From Anastrepha obliqua (taxonomy: Eukaryota; Arthropoda; Insecta; Diptera; Tephritidae): DNA of 64,000 nucleotides. Numbering within the stretch: the stretch's first letter is position 1; every line of letters starts with the position of its first letter. Positions 32,861 through 45,109 of this stretch are shown one piece after another. The notes below the pieces were generated by a model. That model saw only the letters and a program-made list of their open reading frames with translations, was not told where the DNA came from and ran no database searches. The position numbers were made by a program, and so were the translations under genes. The stretch covers positions 18,498,001 to 18,562,000 of the forward strand of contig NC_072893.1 of NCBI RefSeq assembly GCF_027943255.1, read 5' to 3'.

Positions 32861-33485
32861 CGAAGTGCAGTCATCCCATTTATCTAATTCCAACTCTATC
32901 TTGGGGCAACTGTCACCAGACTCTCTTCCACAAGTGTCGTAGTTTAATCGCCTAGGGAAATTTTCTTGCATGTCTTGCTCTTGAAATATCTTCTAAATGA
33001 AGTAAAAAGTTCGGACCTTACATATCTTACATATGTCTCCGACCTGTGTTGTCCGCGGGAGATATTTCATTTCTGGGATGCATTGCCCCTTTCGCCACCT
33101 AGGGGCACGCCCTCTAGGGGTAACAGGCTCCCTCGAGGAAGCGTAATTTTTTCAGCGTTCCAAAATGGAGGTAAGAATAACAAAACCACTATCGCATACC
33201 ACTACGTGCAAGGCGGAGAGTCGAAGCGACTAAAGAAATGTGTGGACCCAATACATTATCGGAAGTAACAGCAAAGCAGTGATACCAACTATTTTATTCT
33301 GGTAATACAGACATCGAAAATGAGGCATGCTCTGGTAGACAAATCATAAAAATGTCTATAAAATCATGGAAATTGTCCAGTCGAACTCGATGTGAGCACT
33401 TATTCCATTGATATCAAACTAAAGATTAGAAGGAAAATGGTTTATTTGGAAATGACTTGATTTGCGTAAGATTGATCTCAAGAAC
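32861..33485. other. Intergenic, nothing recognised
   Basis: No domain was found in the open stretch at 32966-33268. Confidence 0.4.
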
Positions 33486-33489
33486 CGAA

Positions 33490-33770
33490 TTCAATAAATC
33501 ATTGAGTCAACCCATATAGAAGCAGGTAGCAGCTGGTGGTGCCACAAATGAGTCACATACAAGAGCAATAGCCAAAAAAGATCGTGGCAAAATGAGAATA
33601 AGCCACCACAAGGGATCGCTAAGCCCATATTAAAGACCAATAACAATTTGCTTTGAGTTTGGTGAGATTGGAAAGTTGGATTGGTGGAAGATTCCACTCT
33701 GATCTACTACCAAATGGTTACACTCTCAATTCGGAGCTCTACTGTAAAAAACTAATCAACAGAAAGCGTT
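33490..33770 (+). pseudogene. mariner transposase middle fragment
   Basis: Plus-strand frames give IAKPILKTNNNLL..VWWDWKV and then NGYTLNSELYCKKLINR, the central mariner block that precedes the second catalytic Asp. The same block is seen intact near 63900-64000. The catalytic residues themselves are absent. Confidence 0.6.
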
Positions 33771-33989
33771 TTGGGTTCCATCAGAACCGGTCAGTCAAGC
33801 TACACTCATAATTGACGACGCGCCAGAGGAAATCGAGTACTTTTTCCTTAAACCACTTTTTCGATAGGCTCTTCAAGACTAGCATCTCGCCAAGATGAGA
33901 GTGGCGAACTCAAAGATCATAGAGAAGAGCGCTAATCAGTTTTTACGCGAATGTCTCCAAGCTAGAAAATAAAGTAGTCTATGGAGTTT

Positions 33990-34700
33990 TTTCAAAAGAA
34001 TTAGTATTAGAATTGTCGGCCCGACTTTCGGACTACTGTAACGTCTACCAGGCAGAAGTATTAGCCATAAAGGAGATAACTGTGTTCCATGACTCATACG
34101 CCGTAACAAAAACTACGATAAATATCTTCTTAGACAACCAATTGGCGAGCAAATCAATGGAGGCAGTTATACTAAGATCAAAGGCTACTCAGCAATACCT
34201 GGCTACTCTAAATGATATTAGCACTGTCCTCAAGGTCAGCCTTATATGGATTCCGAGACATAGAGATATTGAAGGGAATTGCAAGGCCGATGAACTAGCC
34301 AGAGAGAGTGCTAATCTTCCATTGCTTGAAAACAGACAGGTAATATTGGAATTCCTATGGCAACTTGCAATTTAAGGATAAAAAATAACATCTTCGAGGA
34401 GGTCAATAGGTCATAGAGAGAAGAAAATATTTGTGTTGCAACCAACCTAATTTGGCCGCAAATTTTATAAGAGAATATCAGGAGAATTGTTCAAACTCTC
34501 AAGAAAGAACATCTCTCAAGTCGTGGCTTGTGTTACTGGTCATCGAGTGTTAGGTAGACACTCTTCTAGCCGAGGAGTATTTTGCCATGAATACTGCTGT
34601 CATATGATATTACTCAGATGCAAGACAAGTTTGGGCACCCCACCACTGGAAAGCATTTCAGGTTGCACCTTAGCACCGAGCTTACATTTTACTGCAACGA
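33990..34700 (+). pseudogene. LINE RNase H and C-terminal region
   Basis: The frame at 34013-34375 contains the three RNase H landmarks. They are YQAEVLAIKE (Glu), INIFLDNQLASKS (Asp) and LIWIPRHRDIEGNCKADELAR (final Asp). After a stop the reading resumes with SQVVACVTGHRVLGRHSSS. The normal PGH is PRH here. Sequence upstream (33790-34010) is probably part of the same relic but is not readable. Confidence 0.75.
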
Positions 34701-34959
34701 GTTATATAAGAATGGCATCGAAATGGAATGCATTCTGGAAAATACTAATACATATGCATGTAAGTTTGAATTTTTAAAGGAATTCATAGTTTTTGTGAAG
34801 AATATTCGTATGTACGTGATGTGCCACGCATATTGCATATTTCGACTTTGGTCGGTTGAACCGTAATGTGCGGTTATTTATGCATACATTCCTAAGCACA
34901 TAAAAGTACAGTGGAGCTGAACTAATTTGAACTTTTTAATAGGAAATTTTCGATAAAGA

Positions 34960-36240
34960 ATTTCAATATTACTATAAGAGCTGTGTGATTGTTCGCAATG
35001 GTGTCTCAGAACCGAAAGTCAGGAAAAAGTAATAGAAAATCGTTGCACAAAAATCTTCACAATTTATGTAATTCCATATTGATGGAATTGATGACTGTTT
35101 GAAGTGCCTGTCAACAACACAAATCTCGTTCATATGATAAACCATTCTGAAAACGAATGTAGTAGTGTACCACAAGGATCAGTGCTGGGACCAACTTTGT
35201 GGAACGTCATATATTAAGCAGTTCTGAAGTTAAAGCTTCCGGCAAACAAAGAAATTGTGGGATACGCCGATGATATTGCGCTGGTACTAGTTGATAGAAA
35301 ACTTGGGAAGTTGAAGGAAAAGTGCAACGATGGCTTAACGAGGCTAAGTTAGATTTAGCCTGTCACAAAACCGAAGCTGTTCTAATAAATGCTAGAGGGC
35401 GAAAGTCATTCAAGCTGAACATAGGTACCCAAAGTATAATCTCGAAAAAGACGATAAAATATCCGAGGGTTTGGAACGACACAAGACTTTGTTTCAGGCA
35501 GCATTTAATAAATGTAAGTTCCAAGGCGGCTTCAGTTAATTTTGCCCTGATTTAAGAGGGCCCAAAGGAAATTGCAAGCGACTACTCTCATGAGTTGCTG
35601 ACACCATAATTTTCTATGCAGTACCTAAAGCCAAAAAGTCGAATCTACCGGAAGTCACCCAGACATAAAGGCAAGGCGCGCCGCGTGTGGCTTGCGCGTA
35701 TAGAACGGCGTCTGATGATGCAATAACTATAAAAATACCTCTGTACCTCTTGGCAGATGAAATGTATCAGCTCTAAAACGTGCAAGGAGCACGGCCCACG
35801 CCAGTACAAGACACAGCTGAACGACTGCTGACAGCAGCGGTCGGTGGCAGCAGCGGTGGGATCATCACAAAGCGGGCGTTGGACCTTCAAACTCATACCA
35901 CGTATTGATGAGTGGTTAATGAGCAAGCATGGAGACACCGACTATCCCCTCTCGCAGTTGCTCAGCGGACATGGCTGTTTTCAGGAATACCTGAACCGCT
36001 TTACGGTGGCAGACAGCCCTTTTTGTTCAAAATGTCCGAATACCGACGAAAATGCCATTTTTTATTCCGCATGATACAAAGAGGAACGAGCTATGCTCGA
36101 ACAAGCTCTGGGTCATTAACCATCCCCCAGCACCCTCATACGAGATATGTGCGCAAGATAAGTGGGAGGCAGCCCAAACGTTCGCAGGTAAGATTAGCAC
36201 AGACTTTTGAGTGAAACAGAAGACAAGATGGTAGTGGGTT
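34960..36240 (+). pseudogene. R1-like LINE, RT to C-terminus, decayed
   Basis: In order on the plus strand: VVYHKDQCWDQLCG (a shifted form of the PQGSVLGPxLW block), then KEIVGYADDIALVLVD (35240-35300, an intact YADD box), then TIKYPRVWNDTRLCFRQHL. At 35844-36074 the C-terminal RIDEWLMSKHGDTDYPLSQL and CSKCPNTDENAIFY follow. The C-terminal block matches the fragment at the left edge of the window. Many stops. Confidence 0.75.
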
Positions 36241-36249
36241 AATATAACA

Positions 36250-37317
36250 CTGCTGCCACTTTTCCGAATCACCTATATATAAACACAGTGGGAGTAATTG
36301 GGACTATCGACGGTGTATAGCATTTACATGTTGTGTTTTCGGACTTTACTTTGGTGGTCCCAGGGTAGAATTAACCGCGGTGGAGGATTGTTATAGTATT
36401 AGTGGTTGCCTGTCCCACATACCATTGGTGTAACGGCACCTTTGAGATCTATCTGACATTTTGATTTAAACCTCCTTCAAAAAAAAAACAGAAACCCAGC
36501 TCTATCCTAAGTTTTATAAGTGAACTAGGCTTGGATGAGGTACTGTAATGATTAGAGCGCATAAAAGCCCATAAGGTTGAAGTGGAAAGCTCGTAGAAAA
36601 TTAATTTAATCTAATATGCAGGTAAATGAAAATACAATATTTTTGCTTAGTTTTCTCTGATTTTATTCAAGGTTCTGTTTTAGTGAAGTCTCACTGTAGC
36701 AGTATACTACTTAGAGTAGCAAAATAGCCCTGTAGGTAAACTCGCTAGTGACATGATTAGTTTGTTTTCCTGTTATTTTTCATTTAATGGCCTTTATTGT
36801 CCACAGCTGCATCCTATTAAGAGTCCTCATCTCTCGATATATCAGCCTTCCTTATTCGACGGTTTGACACCAGTGGTAAATTTGATGAAATGTTTCTATG
36901 AGAAATAAAACTTTAAACAACCAATACTGCTGCCGCTATCAGAATGATCGATAATACACAGCATTGAGGAACTATTCTGTAGGTCCTACATGGAGGTAGA
37001 TTTGTCAATTTTATTGCTTTCGTTTTAAGGTAGGATGGGGCAGGGTAGGGCAGGCTGCCTATGATACAATATTTTTTTCTAGTAATAAGAAAATACTGCG
37101 TACGTTTAAAATGTCCCGTTAACTATTTGACTTTCGTCCACACTTTCGAAAACTATGCATAATTTATCGGTGATATATTAAAAACTATCGATTATCAACT
37201 AGCCGAGAATATTATGTTTACATATACAGATTAACTCCATTTTTCCCACTTAATTATCCAATCCATAATGAAAAGAGCGGATTGGCCACAAAAATTTCAA
37301 CCTCGATAATTCCATAC
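36250..37317. other. Intergenic with a 50-bp LINE end
   Basis: Apart from a copy of the LINE C-terminal motif at 36497-36545 (encoding PSSILSFISELGLDE-like sequence), nothing could be recognised. TAGGGCAGG-type short repeats lie at 37031-37056. Confidence 0.45.
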
Positions 37318-37625
37318 CAGGCGTACACCCTTTTTGAGTGTTTAGCCGAGCTCCTCCTCCTATTTGTGGTGTGCATCTTGATGTTGTTCCACAAATGGAG
37401 GGACCTACAGTTTTAAGCTGACTCCGAACGGCAGATATTTTTATGAGGAGCCTTTTCATGGCAGAAATACACTCGGAGGTTTGCCATTGCCTGCCGAGGG
37501 GCGACCGCTATTAGAAAAATGTTTTTTTTTTCTTAATTTTGGTGTTTCACCGAGATTCGAACCGACGTTCTCTCTGTGAATTGCGAATAGTAGTCACGCA
37601 CCAACCCATTCGGCTACGGCGGCCA
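37318..37625 (-). mobile_element. tRNA-headed SINE, copy 3
   Basis: This copy is complete on the minus strand. The head is GGCCGCCGTAGCCGAATGGG, with GGTTCGAATCTCGGTGAAAC as the B-box region. The body blocks CCTCCGAGTGTATTTCTGCC and CCATTTGTGGAACAACATC follow, then AGGAGGAGCTCGGCTAAACA and AAAAAGGGTGTACGC at the 3' end. Confidence 0.85.
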
Positions 37626-37855
37626 GTTTTACAGCTCATTCAATTTTAATGCAAAGTGCAAGTTTCAAGTAACAACAAAATACTCTTTTCGATGAGGTGT
37701 TACGCCTTTTCTTCAATACAAAAGTAGATGCTCGAATTTTTTTTTTTTTTTTGATACGGAAGAAAAAGTTGGCTCGCGGCACAGGAGCATCAGCGGAAAT
37801 CGTGGTCAACCCTATGGATACGTCTCTCTTTAAGGGAATTTTTGTTTTTTGACTA

Positions 37856-39116
37856 TTTTACAACAAGATCCGGCACTCGAAGTGTAACCAACTTCAAACA
37901 GCTCGCGCAGCTAATGCACGGGCGTCAGCTGTCTGTTAGTTCGCTAAATGACAGTCCGGAATATTGTTTATAAGCGCGCCAAAAAAGAAAATCAGTAATG
38001 GATTTCAAACGTAATAGAAACAACCAGCGATTGTTCGTGAGCTCGGGCGCCTTAAATTAAATAAAGTTTTTGTTCAACGCACTCGTTACAGTTACACTGG
38101 TAGCATCACGAAACGTCGTGGAGGTGGTCATCAAAAGACTGCAACGTCACGTGAAATTTTTCAAAAAGTTCAAAAGCGACTTGAGCGAAATCCCCGATGT
38201 CGTTCCAATCAAATGGCGAAAGAACTGAAAATATCTGACCATAGCATCCGCCGCATACTGCAAAATGATCTCAAAGTCAAGCCTTACAACATCCAAAAGG
38301 CGCATCATCTCACACCAAAGCAGCAATAAGTCAGACTTCTGAGAGCGAAGGAGCTACTTCGCTTGGCCAAAAGTGGTCAATTTCAGAACATTGTGTTTTC
38401 TGACGAGAAAATTTTTCAAATGGAGCAATTCGTAAACTCCCAAAACGATAGGGTTTATTTGACCGACCGTTCATACGAGAATTTGAGTCTTCGATTGGCC
38501 ACCAGGAGGCAGCACCCGCCACGGGTAATGGTTTGGACCGCTGTAACCGCATTGGATGCTCTCCAATCGTTTTCATCGAACCTAACGTCAAGGTAAATGC
38601 GAAATATTATGGGGAAAGTGTTCTGGAGGTTGCTTTGAAGCTGTGTGGAGACGAAAATTTTGGTGGCAGACCATTAACGTTTCAACAGGACTCGGCACCG
38701 TCTCACAAAGCTCGAGTAATCCAAGAATGGCTAAAAAAACAGTGTTCCGGATTTCATAACGTCGACATAATGGCTCTCAAATTCACCAGACGCGCATCCT
38801 ATGGATTAATTCACTTTGGGCCATTTTGGAGAGCAAAGTCCGAACTAAACGATTCACCAGTCTTGAAGTGCTAAAAAAGCCATTATTCGCGAGTGAGTCA
38901 AAATACCGGCAAGTCACATTCGGGCAGCTTGCGATTCCTTTCTGGACCGTCTCAAGGCCATAGTCAAGGGAGAAGTTGGTCATATCGAGCAAAAGTAAAT
39001 TGATTTTTAATTTTGTATTATTTGCACACATTTTTCACTTTGACTTAAATAAAAGTAGTTTTCCAAACTAAATTTGCGGCTTTTTTAATTCGTTACACTT
39101 CGAGTGCTGGACCCTT
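37856..39116 (+). mobile_element. maT-like (D,D37D) transposon
   Basis: The ends GATCCGGCACTCGAAGTGTAA (about 37867) and, on the right complement, GGTCCAGCACTCGAAGTGTAA (ending near 39116) are inverted repeats. TA lies just outside the right end; the left TA is less certain. The length of about 1.25 kb is that of a full element. Confidence 0.85.
37998..38998 (+). pseudogene. maT-like transposase, frameshifted
   Basis: The start is the ATG at 37998. The helix-turn-helix part reads TKRRGGGHQKTATSREIFQK and MAKELKISDHSIRRILQ. The first catalytic block is NIVFSDEKIFQMEQ and the second TFQQDSAPSHKARV (38533-38874). After that the frame is lost: the expected SPDANPMDY with the third Asp appears only as shifted sequence. 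The C-terminus AACDSFLDRLKAIVKGE is in another frame, ending at 38998. At least three frame changes separate the pieces. Confidence 0.8.
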
Positions 39117-41285
39117 TAGATTAAGTCTAAGAAATACGCGATCGGACTTGATATAACCGCAGTCATTACTCGTAATATGGGAGAAGACTGATTGTTTGTG
39201 TTTACTTTCTGGCTTCGGTATGGTTACACTCCTCTCTCCCGAGTAAAGGCAGAAGTCGCTATTTTCGATAGAAGCAGCGAACTGTTGGTCCTCAATCAGC
39301 GAGTACTCACTATTTGAGAAACAGAAATTTGCTTCACAAACTTAGGTTTTTCCAACAGGGACATTTTAGGAATTTACAAACACTTTGTCGTGCCCTCTAA
39401 TTTGTCAATAGAGGTCAATGGGTATGTTTTTCGGGCTTTGCTACATACTTTACGGTATGTTAATGTCAATGAGAAACAATTGAGGAAAATTACTTAATAT
39501 TATTTAAAAAAAAAGTATAAAATAAAATAAATGTGCTACATTTTTTGTACGCCAAAATTTGAAGGCGGCTTGCTACAAAAACTCTTTTGATTTGATAGAT
39601 TTAAGCGACGCGCATGAGGCAAATGTAAATACGCTCAAGTGCTTTCACTACTTTTTTTGTTGTTTTTCGTATGTATTTGTTGCTTTCTTTTCGCCAAGTG
39701 TTTAACTAATGTGGCGCGCAGTAAAGTGACATCTTAAAGAAACTAAAATTCACGCACTATTGAAAAGGTACTTTTGGAGTACTTGGCAGTGGAACTATCC
39801 TACAAGTGGGCACACACACTCACACATACTTACAAAGTATACAGGAACACGTGGATTTTCAAGCAGGATATGCGCTGCTAAATGGAGCATTGCGAATAGA
39901 GCAGACTTCCTGTGTAGCACGCGCTGCTGAAGCATATTCTTGGGAAGGGACGCGTGCGCGCGCTACTCAAAATAGAAATGACAGTGCTTGAGTACAATAA
40001 ATGGACGGCATACACTTGTGATGCTCACAGGAATAGCTGCACGGGCGGGCGCTACCAAATCAAAATAAAATCGTGGCATAAATGCTAGGGAAGCGCAACA
40101 AGGATAACAAAAAATAAATAAAATAAAATAAAATAAAAATAAATCACAGCACTTTTCGAAATGAAATTGAAAACGTCGGTAAGCGTCGTAGACTACGTGC
40201 AGCAAAAACAAAACAGAGAAGGAGGAAGAAGAAGAAGAATAAAAGAAAGAAATGAAAGGACAAAGGATTTGCTTAAGTGTTCGCAAAGGTCGCTTAGCAT
40301 AAAAGTGAAAACAAATCAAAGTTGAAAGACAACAATAACACAAGCACACACATATACATACACTTATACAGGCATACATACACACAAACATACATTCATA
40401 CATACAAACATTTAAATAAAGAATTCATTCAAAGGCACAGCGCATGAATGGCTGAATGACTGAGCGAAGACTCAATGCCCAAATGAAATTGAGAGCAAAT
40501 ATCCTTCCGGTGCGCGCACAGGAGGACGTCTACCTTTGACAGTGAACGCGAAACAGGATATGCGCGATCGTGCATAAAACGTCAAGAACAAGTGTTTTCC
40601 GCTCCTGGTCCACAAATGGATTTTGAAATGCATTCATACGCAAAAATTCAACAATGATCGCGCGCACACAATGGAGCGTAAAATTTTATTTTTATTTAAA
40701 TTTTTTTTTTCATTTTTTTAATTTTTTTTTTATTTTTTAATTTTTTTTTTTTTCATACAAATGGAAAAGGTAGATATCGAAGAGCTATGTATGGATGCGA
40801 CTCCAGCGGCAGTCAGCTAAAGAAAAGCCAAAATTTACAAAAATAGCATAAAAGGTGAATAATTTAAAATTTTTCGACGGTCTGAATTTTTTGTTTTTCT
40901 GCCTTTTTGTTTCTGGCTGCTGCAGCCAGCGCAAACACTTGCAGTCGCACCGGAAGTGGGTGATTTTTTCTTCCTTGCATTTCAACTACCTTTTATTCCC
41001 TAAAAAAACATTCTTTAAAATCGCTTTTGTGGAGCTCTGATTTCTTCCTTAGTTTTCTTGCTTTCATTTATTGTTATTTTAATTTTTCTTGTTTATGATG
41101 AAATAAATGATGACTGAGTGACTGTGTGACTGGCTGGTTTTGTTGTGGTTTGAAGTTTACAACAATTATGCATGGCAGCACAAAGAAGTCGGCTTCACTT
41201 CACCTGAATAATTACAAACAATAATAATTTGCATACATATGCAGCCCTGTAGGAAAATCCACTCCAATTGCAAAGCGGTTTTTTG
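39117..41285. other. Long AT-rich intergenic stretch
   Basis: No gene was recognised. There are A-rich (AAAATA)n runs at 40110-40142, a CATA/CACA microsatellite at 40342-40410, and poly-T tracts at 40683-40755. The long minus ORF at 39963-40403 consists of translated simple repeat (Cys/Ser/Phe runs) and is not a gene. Confidence 0.5.
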
Positions 41286-41289
41286 GTGC

Positions 41290-41910
41290 CGCATTTTTAT
41301 CCTTCGCCTCTTCTTCTTCTTGATTGACGCGACAATCCCTGAAGCGAGTTTAGCCGAGTTCAACAAAGCGCGCCAGTCGTTTCTTTCTCGTGCCAAGCGG
41401 CGCCAGTTGGACACACCAATGGAAGCCGAGTCCTTCTACACCTGATATTTCCAACGCAGAGGAGGCCTTCCTTTCTTGGTCTGCTACAATCAGCTGGTAC
41501 CGCATCGAATACTTCCAAAACAGGAGCGTTTGTAGCTTTCCAGACGACATGACCCAGCCAACGAAGCCGCTGGATCTTTATTCGCTGCGCTATGTCTACG
41601 AGTATGTTATCGTAAAGCTCAGACGATCCATTGTTCCATCGCCTACGATACTCGCCATCGCTAATGTATAAAGCTAAAAAAATCGTCCGTAGAATCTTTC
41701 TCTCAAATACTTCAAGTAACGCCTCATCGGATATTGTCAACGTCCAAGCTTCTGCGCTCTACATTAGGACGGTCATGGTGAGAGTCTTATAAAGTGTTAG
41801 TTGTGTTCGTCGAGAGAGGACTTTACTACTCAATTGCCTACTTAGTCCAAATTAGCACTTGCTGACAAGAGACGCCTCCGTTGGATTTCAAGGCCTTTAT
41901 ATTCTTACCC
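41290..41910 (-). pseudogene. RTE-like LINE, C-terminus
   Basis: Minus-strand frames give ALLEVFERKILRTIFLALYI, RIKIQRLRWLGHVVWKATNA, PVLEVFDAVPADCSRPRKEG and, at the end, VSNWRRLARERNDWRALLNSA. This is the C-terminal order of one abundant LINE type. The (AAG)n run on the minus strand near 41300 is probably its 3' tail. Confidence 0.7.
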
Positions 41911-42089
41911 TGGGATAATACGAAGAGCTTGTGGAGCGCTTGTATCAGCAATGTTCTAAGCGAAATTTGGTCCGGCGAATACTTGTTCGAAGATGGAAAC
42001 TTAAGTGTACTCCGTAAATTACCGTGAGATAAGCATTTTCAGTACTGCGAATGTTTGAAGGATTGAAGACTAACGTCAACAAATCGATA

Positions 42090-42560
42090 GGGACAACCAA
42101 AAGACGCTTAAACCACTCATAACCTTCTCCAAGTATAATCTGAGAATGCTCATGAGCATCACAGGCCACTGCAAACTGCGAAGTCATCTGCACATGAATC
42201 AGATTTGGTCGACGGACTTGGCTAGCTGAAGCCAGAGGAAAGGCACATACGATCAATCCAACCCAGCTCTATACTGAGATTAATAAGGGAACTGGGCTTG
42301 GATGAGGTAGAGTAGAGAAAACAAAGGTCGAAGTGTGAACCTGCTTCATTCATTCATTCGATAATTCAATCGATGAGGCCTTAAATGTGTGCCTTCAGGT
42401 CTAACAAATCGATCAATCCACCATTGACCAGATTTTTGCACAGTTAGTCATATCCTAGCGAACATCCAGAAGAGAAACAAATCGGCACGCAGCACATTTA
42501 CGTCGATTTCAGAGCCACTTTTGACAGTACGAAGTGAAGCTGACTATATGAAGGTACCCC
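42090..42560 (+). pseudogene. LINE fragments (C-terminus, then RT)
   Basis: At 42125-42310 the plus strand reads SITGHCKLRSHLHMNQIW and then QPSSILRLIRELGLDEV with a stop, the family of 19786-20050. At 42390-42560 a different relic reads SIHH..DQIF..., KQIGTQHIYVDFRATFDST, the RT type of 2564-2855. The second ends exactly at the TTAA of the next element. Confidence 0.6.
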
Positions 42561-42569
42561 GAATGACAC

Positions 42570-43327
42570 TTAAGGAGTTATATACCTTGTGTTTTTCAAA
42601 AAAATCAAAATAAATTTTATTTCTTTATCGTAAAGTACAATCCCTTGAGAACATTTTCCAAAAATTTCATAGAGATCTGAGCAATAGATCGAAAGTTACA
42701 GCGTTTTAAATTGTGCGTCGTCACGTCCTGAGCGTACGGCCTCATGCGGCGCTTGAAACTTTAAACGCGATTATCTCAAAAACGTGTTTTTCCAAAAATG
42801 CTTTTGCGGTGGACGCGATTGCAAAAAAAGTATTCAACCGATTTTTATAATTTTTTTTTTAAATTGTTCGTAATTGATGTCGCCTCTTAGTGAACGATCA
42901 ACTTTTAATGTATAAATTTTTATTTTGCAGATATGAATTTTTTAATGCCAATTTTAGGACTGTAGAAGTGGAGTTTTTTAAAAACATGTTCCTATTTTCA
43001 CAAAAATCAAAATATTTAATATATTGATCGTTCACTAAGAAGATATAACCCTATACTAATGAAATCTTTTCGATTTTTTGATTTCAGTTGACTTGGTGGA
43101 CTTGAATCGCGTCCACCGCAAGCCTCTTCCAAAAAAAGGGTCTTGGGGGAAAACGCCATAACTCCGCCATTTTTAAATATTTTTACACAAACAAAGCCTT
43201 TTTTTTCTTTAAACATTGTAATATCCAATAATAAAAACTTTTATACAATAAAATTATTGCTACATATCTTTAAAAAAAACCCAACTTTCGCTAATTTCAC
43301 CGGACCACAAGGTATATAACCCCTTAA
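42570..43327. mobile_element. TTAA-flanked element with inverted repeats, B
   Basis: TTAA at 42570-42573 and 43324-43327 bracket about 750 bp. Its ends are inverted: GGAGTTATATACCTTGTG at the left and GGGGTTATATACCTTGTG on the right complement. No coding potential. Inside, two segments around 42850-43060 are partly complementary (GTGAACGATCAAC... and its inverse near 43022). Confidence 0.8.
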
Positions 43328-43533
43328 CACGTCTTAATATGCCCACTTACATCCACTTGTCTACCAGCCCTCTGATTTTGATCCCACCCTATCGAATTTC
43401 AAGTTTTCTGGGCCACTGGAGCACTGTTAGATGATATGAAGACAATTGATGACTTCACTATGCAAAGGTAGAGTTTTGTAAACTGCCACAACAACAAAAA
43501 CGAGATGTCTGATTTTAGTGATCTAATCTGATT

Positions 43534-44060
43534 GGCTATGTAATCGTAGATTGAGTTCCTTTTCAAATCGGGAAGCACTTCCACGAGCCGTTTGTAACCG
43601 AAAGAGGTTTTAAACAAGGCACTCATCTATTTCGTGCGACTTCTTCAATTTAATTTTGAGATTCCCGCTAAGCTTAAATAGATGGCTCTATACTCGTTGA
43701 ACGACATTGGACAAACCTCCAGTTCAATTAAAATCGAGAAAGAGCTCTACGAGCCGTTCGTAACCGGAAAAGGTTTTAGGTTAATTTAGGCACCATAAAA
43801 TTACGTTTGGTTCATCCCACAGCGCCAGTTTTGTTTACCAAAAGTGGTCCACTAGGCACATTATATCATAACTTCAACCTTAATATCAAGAAAGGTGCGG
43901 CTCTTACCCATTTAAAGTTTGAGAGTAGGTTAAAATCGTTTCGCTGCTCTGTTTCGTGTGACTTCTTCTATCTAATTTTCAGATCCCCGCTAAACTTATA
44001 AGGTTGGCTATGTACTCGTAGAATGACGTTGAACCCAAGCACAGTTCCGTTTAAGTCGGA
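43534..44060. repeat. Imperfect tandem repeat, about three units
   Basis: GGCTATGTAATCGTAGATTG (43534), GGCTCTATACTCGTTGAACG (43684) and GGCTATGTACTCGTAGAATG (44005) begin related stretches. The block CACGAGCCGTTTGTAACCG recurs, as does CGTG(C/T)GACTTCTTC (43636, 43957). Confidence 0.65.
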
Positions 44061-45105
44061 AAGCCACGTTGGAGAGAATTCTATCATCCTTGTTGTGAAG
44101 CATCTTCTTCAATCCGATACTGCCGAGGTACACAGATGGTATTCATATTTTTGTCCTAGATACCAGGGCAGGATTTCAGAAGCTTGCAGAAGAAAGCAAA
44201 AAAGGTTGGTACAGCGGTAAAGGAGGGCAAGACAAATTACTTCCTGGCAACACGCATGAAGTCTTCGCGTATTCTGACATAGGCAGCCATAGGTTTGAAG
44301 TTATTAGGAAGTTTCTATACATTTATTCGATCCAACACAAAAAACATCAAATCCATTCAAGCGGAGAATAACTTCTACCAACAGATACTATTTTGGGCTT
44401 AGTAAATAATTCAAAAGCAGAGCTCCCAAAATAACGATCTTCGAATCTCTCGTCTTGCCTGTTTTTTTTATATGACAGAAAAACGCTGAGTAAAGGTGAG
44501 AATCCTTTGCGAACATTCGAGATAACTATTCAACGCAAGATCTATGACTCTCTTCCACTGGGGTTTCGACCAAGATGTAATGACTAACTATATGAGTTTT
44601 ATAAAGACATGGCAGAGTCAAACGCATACATATACGAGTACAAAAACATGTTTGCTGAGTATGATCACGCATATGAACGATGATGATCCCACGAAAAGAT
44701 CTTCAACTCATTCCATGATTGGACAAGGAAAGCAAGGATGCCCACAAAAAAGGTGCACAAGGATCTGTATGCGCTTGGGACGAGCAGCTAATGAAATATG
44801 GCAAAGGACAGAAGCAATTGCCGGAGGGTTTTAGCTATGGCTCAGCCCAAAGAACTAGGTTAGTGAAAAATAAAAAGAAGGCAGATGACATTATTGGACG
44901 ACTTTCTTGACAACTAAAAAAGGTTGGCCTCTAAAGGTGGTAGCATTTTTAGATAGTTAACATCGTATTTCTCTGAACTTCCGTAAACTGGAATGACGGC
45001 TGCAAGATGGAATCGGGAGTGGAAGCAAGGGTTTTCTCTAAATCAACCAATTTATCCTTTCCTTTTTTATTCTTATTTATCCTTTTATTTCCTTAAAATT
45101 GCCGA
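44061..45105 (+). other. Unassigned segment with a degraded ORF
   Basis: Overlapping plus-strand frames at 44544-44834 and 44719-44910 look like one frameshifted protein (SLPLGFRPRCN..YEFYKDMAESNAYIYEY, then KQGCPQKRCTRICMR / WDEQLMKYGKGQKQLP). I do not recognise the family and cannot say if it is host or mobile-element derived. Confidence 0.35.
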
Positions 45106-45109
45106 ATAC

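Noticed and set aside
39963..40403. 146-residue minus-strand ORF rich in Cys, Ser and Phe
   Set aside because: It translates CATA/CACA microsatellite and GAAGAAGAA-type repeats; no domain, and composition alone explains it.
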